From Oribacterium sp. NK2B42 (lineage in GTDB: Bacteria; Bacillota; Clostridia; Lachnospirales; Lachnospiraceae), in NCBI RefSeq assembly GCF_000424445.1, contig NZ_AUJX01000004.1:124001-188000 (forward strand): a DNA stretch of 64,000 bases, given 5' to 3'. The notes below the pieces were generated by a model. That model was not told where the DNA came from, did no database searches, and saw only the letters and a list, made by a program, of their open reading frames with translations. A program made the translations under genes and the position numbers. Positions 46,075 to 55,193 of this stretch are shown here, piece by piece; position 1 is the stretch's first letter; every line of letters begins with the position of its first letter.

Positions 46075-47568
46075 TTACAGTACTGATGCGTATGCAGCCT
46101 TGGCACCCTGCTCTCTTATAAGAGTAAGATTCTTAACTGTTGTCTCTTCGAAGTCCTTAACTGCTGTAAGATCCTGTCCCCAGAAGTCAACATTGGACAT
46201 AACTGCGTGAACAAGTGTCTTCACATCATCTGCCTTGTGTGCTTCGTAGAAATCGAGAACTTCCTTGTCATCCTGGATCTTGTACTCGTTTCCTGCAGGA
46301 CGCTTGCATACGAGTCCATCCTCTTCACGACGCTGTACTTCATTGCTGTAGAAAGCGATGTAAGCTGCAAAGCTCATTGCAAGAACCTCAGGAAGCTTTC
46401 CGAACTTCTCAACATACTCAAGGAATGACGGCATATTTCTTGCCTTCCACTTTGAAGTTGAGTTAAGAGAAATGCTCATGAGTTGGTGATCTACAAATGG
46501 GTTATTGAATCTGTCTTCAACAGCTGCCGCAAATTTCTCGCAATCCTCCTTATCGAGAGGAAGGATAGGAATGATCTCCTCCTGAAGCATCTTGTTCATA
46601 TAGTTCTTAACCACATCATCATGCATACAGTCACGAACGATGTCAAAGCCTGCAAGATAAGCACCAAGTACGAAACCTGTGTGTGCACCGTTAAGGATGC
46701 GAACCTTTCTCTTCTTGTATGGAGCAACCTCAGGAACAACGTGAACATTTACACCGGCCTTCTTAAACGGAAGCTTGTCCTCAAGCTCCTTAGGTCCTTC
46801 GATGTACCAGACACCGAATACCTCACCTACATCTGTAAGAGGATCTGTGTAGCCATTCTCCTTCTCGATCTCCTCAACTTCCTTAGGATCACGCATACGG
46901 CCCGGAACGATTCTGTCAACAAGTGTTGAGCAGAAAAGTACCTCGTCATTTACCCACTTCTTGAAATCTTCTCCGAGATTCCACTCATCGATGTGACGGT
47001 TAACGATCTTCTTGAGCTCCTGACCGTTATTGTCGATAAGCTCGCAGGAAAGAACCACAAGTCCGCCCTTTCCGGCCTTGAATCTCTCAAAGAGGATCCT
47101 TGTCATCTTTCCGGGGAAGGATACGGGAGGCTCCTGATCAAACTTTGTATCTGCATCGTAAACGATTCCTGCCTCTGTTGTATTTGATACTACATATTCA
47201 AGATCATCTGACTTGGCAAGCTCAAGAAGTGCCTCAAAGCCTTCCTTTGTATAAGGGTTGACAGCATCCTTACATACAGAGATAACTCTCTTGTTATTTA
47301 CCTTCTGACCATTCTCCGATCCGCGAAGATAAAGGGTGTAAAGACCCTCCTGCTCATTGATAAGTTCAGTAAGACCTGAGGCGATAGGCTGTACAAGAGT
47401 CACCTTGCCGTTCCAGCCGACCTTTTCATTGGACATATCAAAGAAATAGTCAACAAATGCTCTGAGGAAGTTTCCTTCTCCGAACTGCATAACCTTAACC
47501 GGTGCATCCTTAAGGATGTAACCCTGATAGCCGGATTTCTCAAGTACCTGATAGTTTAATTTTTCCAT
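46075..47568 (-). CDS. uxaB: Tagaturonate reductase
   Basis: A 497-residue NAD-dependent polyol dehydrogenase that reduces D-tagaturonate to D-altronate. The N-terminal motif VMQFGEGNFLRAF binds NAD, and the long-chain mannitol dehydrogenase signature is KKRKVRILNGAHTGFVLGA with the catalytic Lys/His. Length is normal. Its promoter at 47669-47697 carries two palindromic operators. The uxaA gene lies downstream, so the product flows to the next enzyme. Confidence 0.92.
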   Translation of the reverse strand: MEKLNYQVLEKSGYQGYILKDAPVKVMQFGEGNFLRAFVDYFFDMSNEKVGWNGKVTLVQPIASGLTELINEQEGLYTLYLRGSENGQKVNNKRVISVCKDAVNPYTKEGFEALLELAKSDDLEYVVSNTTEAGIVYDADTKFDQEPPVSFPGKMTRILFERFKAGKGGLVVLSCELIDNNGQELKKIVNRHIDEWNLGEDFKKWVNDEVLFCSTLVDRIVPGRMRDPKEVEEIEKENGYTDPLTDVGEVFGVWYIEGPKELEDKLPFKKAGVNVHVVPEVAPYKKRKVRILNGAHTGFVLGAYLAGFDIVRDCMHDDVVKNYMNKMLQEEIIPILPLDKEDCEKFAAAVEDRFNNPFVDHQLMSISLNSTSKWKARNMPSFLEYVEKFGKLPEVLAMSFAAYIAFYSNEVQRREEDGLVCKRPAGNEYKIQDDKEVLDFYEAHKADDVKTLVHAVMSNVDFWGQDLTAVKDFEETTVKNLTLIREQGAKAAYASVL

Positions 47569-47608
47569 TTGAACTTATCCCCTTTCAGATAAATAATTTA
47601 TAATTTGA

Positions 47609-47622
47609 TGTAAAAGCTTACA
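47609..47622. promoter_or_regulatory. Palindromic operator candidate 2 of uxaB
   Basis: TGTAAAAGCTTACA, a palindrome of TGTAA arms, lies in the uxaB leader, 43 bp from the other site (center to center). Confidence 0.55.
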
Positions 47623-47651
47623 TGTTCCTGAAATAAAGCTCTTGTCGTTTC

Positions 47652-47665
47652 TGTAAGCGCTTACA
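47652..47665. promoter_or_regulatory. cre-like/LacI-type operator of uxaB
   Basis: TGTAAGCGCTTACA is a perfect palindrome that matches the cre consensus for CcpA and other LacI-family repressors. It lies just downstream of the -10 box, where a bound repressor would block transcription. Confidence 0.8.
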
Positions 47666-47668
47666 TTT

Positions 47669-47697
47669 AATATATTCTGTTTATCTTGGGATGTCAA
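47669..47697 (-). promoter_or_regulatory. Promoter of uxaB
   Basis: On the minus strand the -35 is TTGACA (47692-47697) and the -10 is TATATT (47669-47674), 17 bp apart. Confidence 0.8.
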
Positions 47698-47816
47698 TTA
47701 GTAATTTTGAAATATTATAATAAGGTTCTTTTGTAACATATGTACTGATACCGGACTCATACGGTATCCAAGCCCGAAAAAAATCCTTCCGGGTTCAGGG
47801 TGACTGCATTATCACG

Positions 47817-47855
47817 AAAAAAGACCGTCCGAAACATAATGTTCCAAACGGTCTT
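47817..47855 (-). terminator. Terminator of the fab operon
   Basis: On the minus strand AAGACCGTTTGGAACA pairs with TGTTTCGGACGGTCTT, followed by a T-run. It lies after the marR stop. Confidence 0.8.
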
Positions 47856-47872
47856 ACGATCAAAATATCAAT

Positions 47873-48337
47873 CTATTTTCTGTCGCTCTTCTTAAAGTGA
47901 CTTGGGTCTACTTCCGGAACCATTTCTTCAATGATGGTTCCCAGCATATTATCGAACTTTTCAATGTCTTCCTTGGAAAATCTGCTTTCACATCTTTCAA
48001 CCAGCTTCTTAAGAAACTCATAGCTGTTCTTATTGTATTCATTAAGTTTTGATGTTGTTCTCAAAAAGTATTCTCTGTGATCAGATTGAGACTGAACCTT
48101 TTCGATGTAACCCTTTTGCACCAGGGCATTTACCTTATAGGCGGCATTGGGTGCAGAAATCCCCATCATTTTAGCAAATTCTGCCACAGTTGGCTCACCA
48201 AGAGCCTTTATGCATTCCAGACTGAAGGCCTCTACTGACGTAAGGTTATCATCCAAAGTGTTTCCTTTTGAAAATACCTGAATATAAAAATGCACTCTGA
48301 ATCGATTATATAGTTCTTCTACCGTCTTGCTAAGCAT
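47873..48337 (-). CDS. MarR-family regulator at the end of the fab operon
   Basis: A 154-residue winged helix-turn-helix protein. The DNA-binding region reads EPTVAEFAKMMGISAPNAAYKVNALVQKGYIEKVQSQ, shown here as its core MMGISAPNAAYKVNAL, with the wing SDHREYFLR. MarR members next to fatty acid genes (FabT) repress the operon when long-chain acyl-ACP is present. This gene lies at the distal end of the operon, unlike FabT, which is usually first. FabT function is inference from context. Confidence 0.85.
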   Translation of the reverse strand: MLSKTVEELYNRFRVHFYIQVFSKGNTLDDNLTSVEAFSLECIKALGEPTVAEFAKMMGISAPNAAYKVNALVQKGYIEKVQSQSDHREYFLRTTSKLNEYNKNSYEFLKKLVERCESRFSKEDIEKFDNMLGTIIEEMVPEVDPSHFKKSDRK

Positions 48338-48420
48338 ATCAAATCACCTTAATATAACAAATATTTATACAAAATTAGAGCGGTTCAAAAGAATCCGTCA
48401 GGCTTCTTTTCATAACAATC

Positions 48421-48882
48421 TCACTTAATTGCAAATGTAAGCTCAGCCACTACAGCTACCTTGCCGCCAACAGTTGCCTTTGCGGTACCTATTCCCACAG
48501 GTCCGTGCATCCTGGTAAGTTCACAATGAAGTTCCAGTACGTCACCGGGTCTTACCTGGCGCTTGAAACGTGCATTTTTGATACCTCCGAAAAGGGCTAT
48601 CTTTCCCCGGTTTTCAGGAATACTTAAAAGGGCTACTGCTCCGGTCTGGGCCAATGCCTCGATTATGAGCACTCCCGGCATAACAGGATACTCAGGAAAA
48701 TGTCCCTGGAAAAACGGTTCATTTACTGTGACACATTTTGTGGCATCAGCAAATTTTCCCGGTTCATAATCATTAACATGATCTATAAGTAAGAAGGGAT
48801 ATCTGTGAGGTATTATATCCTTTATTTCTTCGATGCCTAATTCCTGAGGCTTTCTTTCCTCAGCTTTTAATTCTTCTGCCAT
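48421..48882 (-). CDS. fabZ: (3R)-hydroxyacyl-ACP dehydratase FabZ
   Basis: A 153-residue hotdog-fold dehydratase. The catalytic His and Glu lie in [14 protein letters not shown] and [13 protein letters not shown]; the [11 protein letters not shown] motif is characteristic. I chose the ATG at 48882 because AGGAGGAAAT stands immediately before it. The gene follows fabF by 27 bp. Confidence 0.94.
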   Translation of the reverse strand: MAEELKAEERKPQELGIEEIKDIIPHRYPFLLIDHVNDYEPGKFADATKCVTVNEPFFQGHFPEYPVMPGVLIIEALAQTGAVALLSIPENRGKIALFGGIKNARFKRQVRPGDVLELHCELTRMHGPVGIGTAKATVGGKVAVVAELTFAIK

Positions 48883-48909
48883 ATTTCCTCCTGACACTCT
48901 CAGTCTGCC

Positions 48910-50151
48910 TTAAGCTTTTGCAAAAATGATGCAGGCATTGTGTCCGCCAAATCCGAGTGAGTTGCTTAATGCATACTTAAGGTCTGCATTTCTTCCCTCG
49001 TTAGGAACTATATCCAGGTCACACTCCGGATCCGGTGTCTTGTAGTTAATTGTTGCAGGAATGAATCCTTCTTCGAGAGCCTTTACACAGAATACAGCTT
49101 CAACTCCGCCTGCTCCTCCGAGAAGATGACCTGTCATGGATTTTGTTGAAGAAACAGGAATCTTGTATGCATTCTCTCCAAATACAGCCTTGATAGCCTT
49201 GGTTTCGCAGGAATCGTTAAGATGAGTTGAGGTACCGTGAGCATTGATATAAGAGATTTCCGAAGCATCAATTCCGGCATCCTTTATGGCAAGACGCATA
49301 CACTCTGCGCCGCCTTCTCCTTCCGGATTCGGGCTTGTGATATGGAATGCATCACAGTTGGCACCATATCCAACGATCTCTGCAAGTATCTTTGCCCCTC
49401 TGTTTAATGCATGCTCTCTTTCCTCCATTACAAGGACTCCCGAGCCTTCTCCCATTACGAAACCGCCTCTTTCAGCATCAAAGGGAATACTTGCACGATT
49501 TGGATCTGTTGCCTGGCTGAGGGCTCTCATGCTGCTGAATCCGCCTATTCCAAGCTGAGAAATACTTGCCTCTGTTCCACCGGCAACCATAACATCCTCA
49601 TATCCGTCTCTTATTCTGTGGAAGGCGTCTCCGATGGCATTTGATCCACCGGCACAGGCTGTTACAGGACAGGTACACATTCCCTTGAAACCGTGGCGTA
49701 TGGCCACATTGGCTGCTGCCATGTTGGAAATGGACATAGGGATAAAGAAAGGTGAAACTCTCTCATAGCCATGGTTTAAACCTCTGCTATGCTCTACTTC
49801 GATGGTATCAAGTGCACCGATACCTGAAGAGATGATTACACCGATTCTGGATACATCATACTCATTGGTATCCTTTATGCCGCTCTGTAAAATTGCTTCT
49901 TCTGCAGCGATAAGTGCGAACTGAGTGAAACGTGATAAATGTTTCTGTTCACGGCGATCTATAACCTGTGAAGGGTCAAAATCCTTTACTTCTCCTGCAA
50001 GCTTTACTACGAAATCTGTTGTATCGAAATGTGTTATAGGTGCGATTCCGCATACTCCATGACGGATATTATCCCATGACTCTGCCACAGTATTTCCTGT
50101 GGGGTTTACGGTTCCTACTCCTGTTATAACTACTCTTCGCTTATTCTCCAT
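48910..50151 (-). CDS. fabF: Beta-ketoacyl-ACP synthase II FabF
   Basis: A 413-residue condensing enzyme that elongates acyl-ACP with malonyl-ACP. The catalytic Cys is in CPVTACAGGSN (about 165), with the two His in INAHGTSTHLND and KSMTGHLLGGAGG. The start at 50151 is preferred over an ATG 12 bases upstream because GGAG stands before it. The intergenic stretch to fabG holds several hairpins (about 50195-50330). Confidence 0.95.
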   Translation of the reverse strand: MENKRRVVITGVGTVNPTGNTVAESWDNIRHGVCGIAPITHFDTTDFVVKLAGEVKDFDPSQVIDRREQKHLSRFTQFALIAAEEAILQSGIKDTNEYDVSRIGVIISSGIGALDTIEVEHSRGLNHGYERVSPFFIPMSISNMAAANVAIRHGFKGMCTCPVTACAGGSNAIGDAFHRIRDGYEDVMVAGGTEASISQLGIGGFSSMRALSQATDPNRASIPFDAERGGFVMGEGSGVLVMEEREHALNRGAKILAEIVGYGANCDAFHITSPNPEGEGGAECMRLAIKDAGIDASEISYINAHGTSTHLNDSCETKAIKAVFGENAYKIPVSSTKSMTGHLLGGAGGVEAVFCVKALEEGFIPATINYKTPDPECDLDIVPNEGRNADLKYALSNSLGFGGHNACIIFAKA

Positions 50152-50194
50152 GACATACTCCATTCTGTATTTATATTTGCTTCGTGAAATATTC

Positions 50195-50330
50195 TACTTG
50201 GCCGTACCCGCTGGCGCTCCGCCGGTCAGAAACGGTCTTGGGTAGACCGTTTCTGATCCCTTCGGGACCAGAGCTCCGCTCTGGCCAGTTCGCTCCGGAG
50301 TTTTGCCGATGCAAAACTCCTACGCTCCCA
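50195..50330. repeat. Cluster of hairpins between fabG and fabF
   Basis: Three adjacent inverted repeats: GTCAGAAACGGTCT / AGACCGTTTCTGAT with a loop; CCAGAG / CTCTGG; and GGAGTTTTGC / GCAAAACTCC. The last overlaps the end of fabG, so the gene and the hairpin share the stop region. Confidence 0.7.
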
Positions 50331-51069
50331 TACCCCCATCAACACCCAGCACCTGGGCGGTGATGTAGCGGGCATCATCTGATGCAAGGAAGGCTACGGC
50401 TTTTGCGATATCCTCAGGCTCACCGAACTTTCCGGCGGGTATACGTGTAAGCATTGATTCCTTTACCTTATCCGGTAATGCTTTTGTCATATCCGTATCG
50501 ATGAAGCCTGGGGCGATAACATTGGCCGTAATACCGCGGCTTGCATACTCAAGGGCAGTTGTCTTTGTAAGACCGATGATTCCTGCCTTTGATGCCGAGT
50601 AGTTGGCCTGACCGGCATTTCCATGTAATCCTACGATTGATGAGATATTTACGATGCGTCCGGATCTCTGCTTCAGCATGATCTTTCCGGCATACTTTGT
50701 CATAAGGAAGGCTCCGCGAAGATTCTTTGAGATAACCTCATCAAAATCATCGGCACTCATCCGAAGCATCAGATTGTCTCTTGTGATACCTGCGTTGTTT
50801 ACCAGGATGTCAATGCTTCCGAACTGCTCCTGTGCTGCAGTAACGATCTCGTTAACCGCTGCCTCATCGGAAACATCTCCCTTCATGGCTACGGCTTTTA
50901 CTCCTGCCTCCTCGCACATCTTTACTGTTTCGAGGGCAGCTGCCTCATTACCTGCGAAATTTACAACAACGTTACAGCCTCTTCCGGCAAGCTCCAAAGC
51001 GATGGCTCTTCCGATACCTCTTGAAGCACCTGTAACTATAGCTGTCTTATCCTTTAAATTATTCATCAT
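50320..51069 (-). CDS. fabG: 3-oxoacyl-ACP reductase FabG
   Basis: A 249-residue short-chain dehydrogenase that reduces 3-ketoacyl-ACP using NADPH. The cofactor motif is TGASRGIGRAIA, and the catalytic triad lies in NISSIVGLHGNAGQANYSASKAG, shown here as its core YSASK with Ser in NISS. It overlaps the fabD stop by four bases. Confidence 0.94.
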   Translation of the reverse strand: MMNNLKDKTAIVTGASRGIGRAIALELAGRGCNVVVNFAGNEAAALETVKMCEEAGVKAVAMKGDVSDEAAVNEIVTAAQEQFGSIDILVNNAGITRDNLMLRMSADDFDEVISKNLRGAFLMTKYAGKIMLKQRSGRIVNISSIVGLHGNAGQANYSASKAGIIGLTKTTALEYASRGITANVIAPGFIDTDMTKALPDKVKESMLTRIPAGKFGEPEDIAKAVAFLASDDARYITAQVLGVDGGMGA

Positions 51070-52094
51070 ACACTCTCTTTATCTGCAATAAGCTTTTCTA
51101 CTTCCTCAGAGGTTTCCACTGAGCAAATGTTGAAATCCTTAATTTCCATATCCTTGGCAACCTTCTTTACAAAACCGCCAAGTGTATGTCCGGGACCAAT
51201 CTCAACAAAATCCGTAACGCCCTTTTCAAACAAATTTCTGATTATAGCTTCCATACGTACAGGCTTCTGAACCTGCATTACAAGAAGCTCGGGAATTTCC
51301 TTACGGAATGCTGCTGCGGTTGTTGCAGTTGTTGAGTTTATGGCTTCGGTAACTGCCTCTGATTCACCGCCAAGGTAATTGAACATAACAGTGCATTTAG
51401 GACGGTTCATACGGATATTTTTGAAATACTCCTGAAGTGCATCTCCGGCACTTGACATAAAGCTTGTGTGGAAAGGTCCTGATACCTTGAGAGGAATGCA
51501 GCGAACCTTGTCATAACCCTTTGCAAGCTCGGTTACCTTATCAACAGCCTCTGTCTCTCCGCCTATAACGATCTGTCCCGGACAGTTGTAGTTACAGATG
51601 GAAACAACCTTTCCGGTTTCTGTTCTGACCTTCTCACAGCATTCCTCAAGGTCAGCTTCCGCCATTCCAAGCACGGCTGTCATTCCGCAATCCACACCTT
51701 CGCTTGCTTCTGCCATCTTCTTTCCGCGATATGCCACCATATCAACCGCTGTATCGGCATCCATGACTTCGGCAGCCTCCAGTGCAGAGTACTCACCGAG
51801 GGAAAGCCCGGCAGCATAGTCAGGACGGATGCCATGAACCTTAAGTATTTCTGTTACACCGCAGGCAAATGCTACCATAGCCGGCTGTGTGTATCTGGTT
51901 TCATTGATCACTCCATCAGGATCTTCAAAACAAAGACGACAAAGATCATAGTTCTTATCATCCGGATTCTGATTCTGTAATTTCTCTGAAACTCCATCAA
52001 ATATTCTGCGGAACTCAGGATAGTCCCGGTAAAGGTCTGCACCCATACCGGCATGCTGGCTTCCCTGTCCTGCATATAAAAATGCTGTCTTCAT
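51066..52094 (-). CDS. fabD: Malonyl-CoA:ACP transacylase FabD
   Basis: A 342-residue acyltransferase that loads malonyl units onto ACP. The catalytic Ser is in AAGLSLGEYSALEA (about 98), the His in VSGPFHTSFM, and the conserved Gln in YAGQGSQHAGMG. Longer than the usual 310 residues because of a longer C-terminus (KKVAKDMEIKDFNICSVETS). It overlaps fabG. Confidence 0.93.
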   Translation of the reverse strand: MKTAFLYAGQGSQHAGMGADLYRDYPEFRRIFDGVSEKLQNQNPDDKNYDLCRLCFEDPDGVINETRYTQPAMVAFACGVTEILKVHGIRPDYAAGLSLGEYSALEAAEVMDADTAVDMVAYRGKKMAEASEGVDCGMTAVLGMAEADLEECCEKVRTETGKVVSICNYNCPGQIVIGGETEAVDKVTELAKGYDKVRCIPLKVSGPFHTSFMSSAGDALQEYFKNIRMNRPKCTVMFNYLGGESEAVTEAINSTTATTAAAFRKEIPELLVMQVQKPVRMEAIIRNLFEKGVTDFVEIGPGHTLGGFVKKVAKDMEIKDFNICSVETSEEVEKLIADKESV

Positions 52095-52196
52095 TTATTT
52101 CTCTCCTCCGGGTCAGCGGGACAGTTTTCCTGCCCGTTTGACTCTCCTTTTAGTCTTAAAACAGATGCCTCAGAGCCTGATGGCTCTATGCTCTAT

Positions 52197-53120
52197 TTAC
52201 ATCTGTGTCAAATCCTTAAGTATTTCTGCCAAAGGACGGATCTCCTTAAGCTGTCCGCAGGCCTGTCCTGACATAAGAGAACCGGTCTTTACGTCACCTT
52301 CAAATACGGCACGGCGTAATGATCCGAGTGTGTACTTCTCAAGCTCCATCTTGTCTGCTCCGGCCTTTTCCTGCTTTAAGTACTCAACTGTCATCTGATT
52401 CTTAAGTACTCTTACAGGAGTTCCGCCTATACGGCCTGTAACGATGGCATCTGTACCCTTTGCCTTAAGAAGAGCTGCCTTATAGTTATCATGTATAGGA
52501 CACTCAGGTGATGCCAGAAGAACAGTACCGACCTGAACACCGCAGGCTCCGAGAGCCATGGCAGCTCTGAACTGACGGTTATCTGCAATTCCGCCTGCTG
52601 CGATTACAGGAATATTTACAGCATCAACTGTCTGAGGAACAAGTGTCATGGTTGTCATCTCACCAACGTGACCGCCGCTCTCAGTACCTTCTGCGATAAC
52701 AGCATCAGCTCCGAGTCTCTCAACGTGCTGTGCAAGTACAGGCGCACCTATTACAGGGATTACCTTTATGCCTGCTGCCTTAAAATCCTCCATATATTTT
52801 CCGGGATTTCCCGCACCTGTTGTAACCAAAGGAATCTTTTCCTCGATACAAACCTTTACAAAATCATCTGTTGAAGGATTCATAAGCATCAGGTTAACAC
52901 CTATAACCGGCTTATATCCGTCTGCTGTCTCCGGTGCAAGCTCACGGGCTGTGCGGATCTCATTTCTAAGCTCGTCTGCTGTTCTGATTCCGCCTGTTCC
53001 GATAAGTCCTACGGCGCCGGCATTGGCACAGGCTGCCGCAAAACGTCCTGTTGCGATATTTGCCATACCACCTTGAATAACCGGGTAACGGGTTCCTAAA
53101 ATTTCATTTAATAACTTCAT
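52197..53120 (-). CDS. fabK: Enoyl-ACP reductase II FabK
   Basis: A 307-residue FMN-dependent TIM-barrel reductase that completes each elongation cycle. The N-terminal PVIQGGMANIATG, GVNLMLMNP and AEGTESGGHVG are typical for FabK. FabK-type enzymes are known to resist triclosan. It replaces FabI here. The gene lies between fabH and fabD. Confidence 0.93.
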   Translation of the reverse strand: MKLLNEILGTRYPVIQGGMANIATGRFAAACANAGAVGLIGTGGIRTADELRNEIRTARELAPETADGYKPVIGVNLMLMNPSTDDFVKVCIEEKIPLVTTGAGNPGKYMEDFKAAGIKVIPVIGAPVLAQHVERLGADAVIAEGTESGGHVGEMTTMTLVPQTVDAVNIPVIAAGGIADNRQFRAAMALGACGVQVGTVLLASPECPIHDNYKAALLKAKGTDAIVTGRIGGTPVRVLKNQMTVEYLKQEKAGADKMELEKYTLGSLRRAVFEGDVKTGSLMSGQACGQLKEIRPLAEILKDLTQM

Positions 53121-53162
53121 GATATACCTTCTCTGTTTTTGTTGATTGTTTTGTTTAATGCT

Positions 53163-54224
53163 TTATCTGTAATTTATTACACATCCGCCCCAGGTGAGTC
53201 CGCCGCCAAAGCCGGCCAGGATCATCCTGTCTCCTTCATGCAGCAGTCCCTTGTTCTTCATATCGTAAAGAGCGATAGGGATTGAGGCTGCACTGATATT
53301 TCCGAGAGTTTCCATATTCATAAAGAACTTCTCATCAGGAGCATGCATGGCTCTGATAACATGTCGTATGATTCTTGCGTTCGCCTGATGGCAAACTACA
53401 TGGTCCACGTCTTCAAGACTCAGTCCTGTCTTATCCAGAAGTCCGTTTATGATCTTTGGTATGATATCGCAGGCAAATACAAATACGTCCTTACCATCCA
53501 TAAGCATGTGATCGATCTTTGGCTTTTCCTGACCATCCTCAGAAGTACTCTTTCTAAGCTTCTGCTCGTAGGCCCCTGTATAAATTGAGGGTGCCTCTAT
53601 GACTCCGGAACCTCTTGAACCGAGAAGGCTCACATAGAGATTCTCATCTTCCCCGCTGTCCAATGCTATAACCGCAGCACCGGCACCGTCTCCGAAAAGA
53701 ATGGCTGTTGTTCTGTCTTCCATAGATACAAGCCTTGAAAGCTGTTCGGTTCCTATTACCAGGGCACACTTTTGTGATGCCTTCCGTGACTCTCTCTCTT
53801 CTTTTTTATCAGGATAGATATCACATACATCGAGACCGGCTGATAAAAGACCTCTTGCAACTTCCAGCGCATATATAAATCCGCTGCAGGCAGCATTGAG
53901 ATCAAGTGCAGGTACCTCCGGAAGCTCCAGCTCTCTCTGTATAAGAGCTGCCATGCTGGGAGTAGCAAGATCCGGTGACATGGACGCAACTATTACGGCC
54001 CCTATGGATTCTTTCCGTATTCCTGAATCTTCAATGGCTTTTCTTCCTGCTTCTATGGCAAGTGTCAATGCACTTTCATCTTCCGTGCAGAATTTTCTTT
54101 CATGGATTCCTGTTCTGGGATATATCCAGGCATCCGATGTATCCATGATCTCTCCCAGAGCATCGTTTGTGACTGTATTGCTTGGAAGTGCTCCTCCCAG
54201 GCCGATGATTTTTATTCCCTTCAA
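53163..54224 (-). CDS. fabH: Beta-ketoacyl-ACP synthase III FabH
   Basis: A 353-residue condensing enzyme that starts fatty acid synthesis from acyl-CoA and malonyl-ACP. The triad is Cys in NAACSGFIYAL (about 112), His in HVVCHQANARI (about 277) and Asn in ETLGNISAASIP (about 306). About 30 residues longer than common homologues because of an insertion near residue 145 (YPDKKEERESRKASQKC). Confidence 0.94.
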   Translation of the reverse strand: MKGIKIIGLGGALPSNTVTNDALGEIMDTSDAWIYPRTGIHERKFCTEDESALTLAIEAGRKAIEDSGIRKESIGAVIVASMSPDLATPSMAALIQRELELPEVPALDLNAACSGFIYALEVARGLLSAGLDVCDIYPDKKEERESRKASQKCALVIGTEQLSRLVSMEDRTTAILFGDGAGAAVIALDSGEDENLYVSLLGSRGSGVIEAPSIYTGAYEQKLRKSTSEDGQEKPKIDHMLMDGKDVFVFACDIIPKIINGLLDKTGLSLEDVDHVVCHQANARIIRHVIRAMHAPDEKFFMNMETLGNISAASIPIALYDMKNKGLLHEGDRMILAGFGGGLTWGGCVINYR

Positions 54225-54264
54225 AACTATACTCCTGATATTAAACTGTGTACGCTACACTTCT

Positions 54265-55191
54265 TTATATGTTCCTGTACTTTTCCTGTCTCTGCTTTCT
54301 AACTTCTTCAGGTGACAGTTTGAGCAGGTCTGTAAATGTCTTCTCAAGAACGATGTCAAGACTCGCATAAAGTCTCTCCGGATCCTCCTGTGCACCTCCA
54401 AGAGGCTCAGGGATAACATGATCCGCAACACCTGTCTTTCTTAAGTCACGGGCTGTAAGCTTCATTACTTCGCAGGCTTCTTCGTGACGTCCGGCATCCT
54501 TCCATAAAATAGAAGCGAATCCCTCGGGGCTGAGAACTGAGTAAACTGCATTCTCCAGCATAAGGATCTTGTTGGCAACACCGATGGCGAGAGCTCCGCC
54601 GGAATTTCCCTCACCTGTAACTATGGAAATAACCGGTACATGGAAGCTGCTCATGGCTGCAAGGTTTCTGGCAATGGCTTCACCCTGACCATGCTCCTCA
54701 GCCTCAAGACCCGGATAAGCACCCGGAGTATCGATAAAGGTAATGATTGGACGTCCAAACTTCTCTGCCTGCTGCATTAAACGAAGAGCTTTTCTGTAAC
54801 CTTCCGGTCTTGGCATTCCGAAATTATAGGCAAGATTTTCTTCCATGGTCCTGCCCTTCTGATGTCCAAGTACTGTTACAGGACAGCCTTTGTAACGGGC
54901 GATGCCACCATAGATGGAAAGATCCTCATCATATAAATGATCTCCCTTCTGCTCAAAGAAATCGGTAAATAGATTTTCGATAAAATCCTTTATGTGAGGA
55001 CGCTTGGGATGTCTTGCAAGATACACTCTGTCAGCGGCACTTAAATCTGTGCACTTTGAAAGAAGATCATTTCTTGTTTTATCAAGCTCGCGTATCTCTT
55101 CAGCGTTCTGTTCCAACAATTCATCATTTTCAGAGAGAGCATTGATCTTTTCCTCAATCTGTTCTGTTTCCTGTATTATCTCTTTTATCAT
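54265..55191 (-). CDS. accA: Acetyl-CoA carboxylase carboxyltransferase alpha subunit AccA
   Basis: A 308-residue subunit that with AccD transfers the carboxyl group from biotin to acetyl-CoA. The crotonase core contains DTPGAYPGLEAEEHGQGEAIA, shown here as its core GAYPGLEAEEHGQGEAI, and IVTGEGNSGGALAIG. It follows accD by 2 bp. Confidence 0.94.
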   Translation of the reverse strand: MIKEIIQETEQIEEKINALSENDELLEQNAEEIRELDKTRNDLLSKCTDLSAADRVYLARHPKRPHIKDFIENLFTDFFEQKGDHLYDEDLSIYGGIARYKGCPVTVLGHQKGRTMEENLAYNFGMPRPEGYRKALRLMQQAEKFGRPIITFIDTPGAYPGLEAEEHGQGEAIARNLAAMSSFHVPVISIVTGEGNSGGALAIGVANKILMLENAVYSVLSPEGFASILWKDAGRHEEACEVMKLTARDLRKTGVADHVIPEPLGGAQEDPERLYASLDIVLEKTFTDLLKLSPEEVRKQRQEKYRNI

Positions 55192-55193
55192 CC

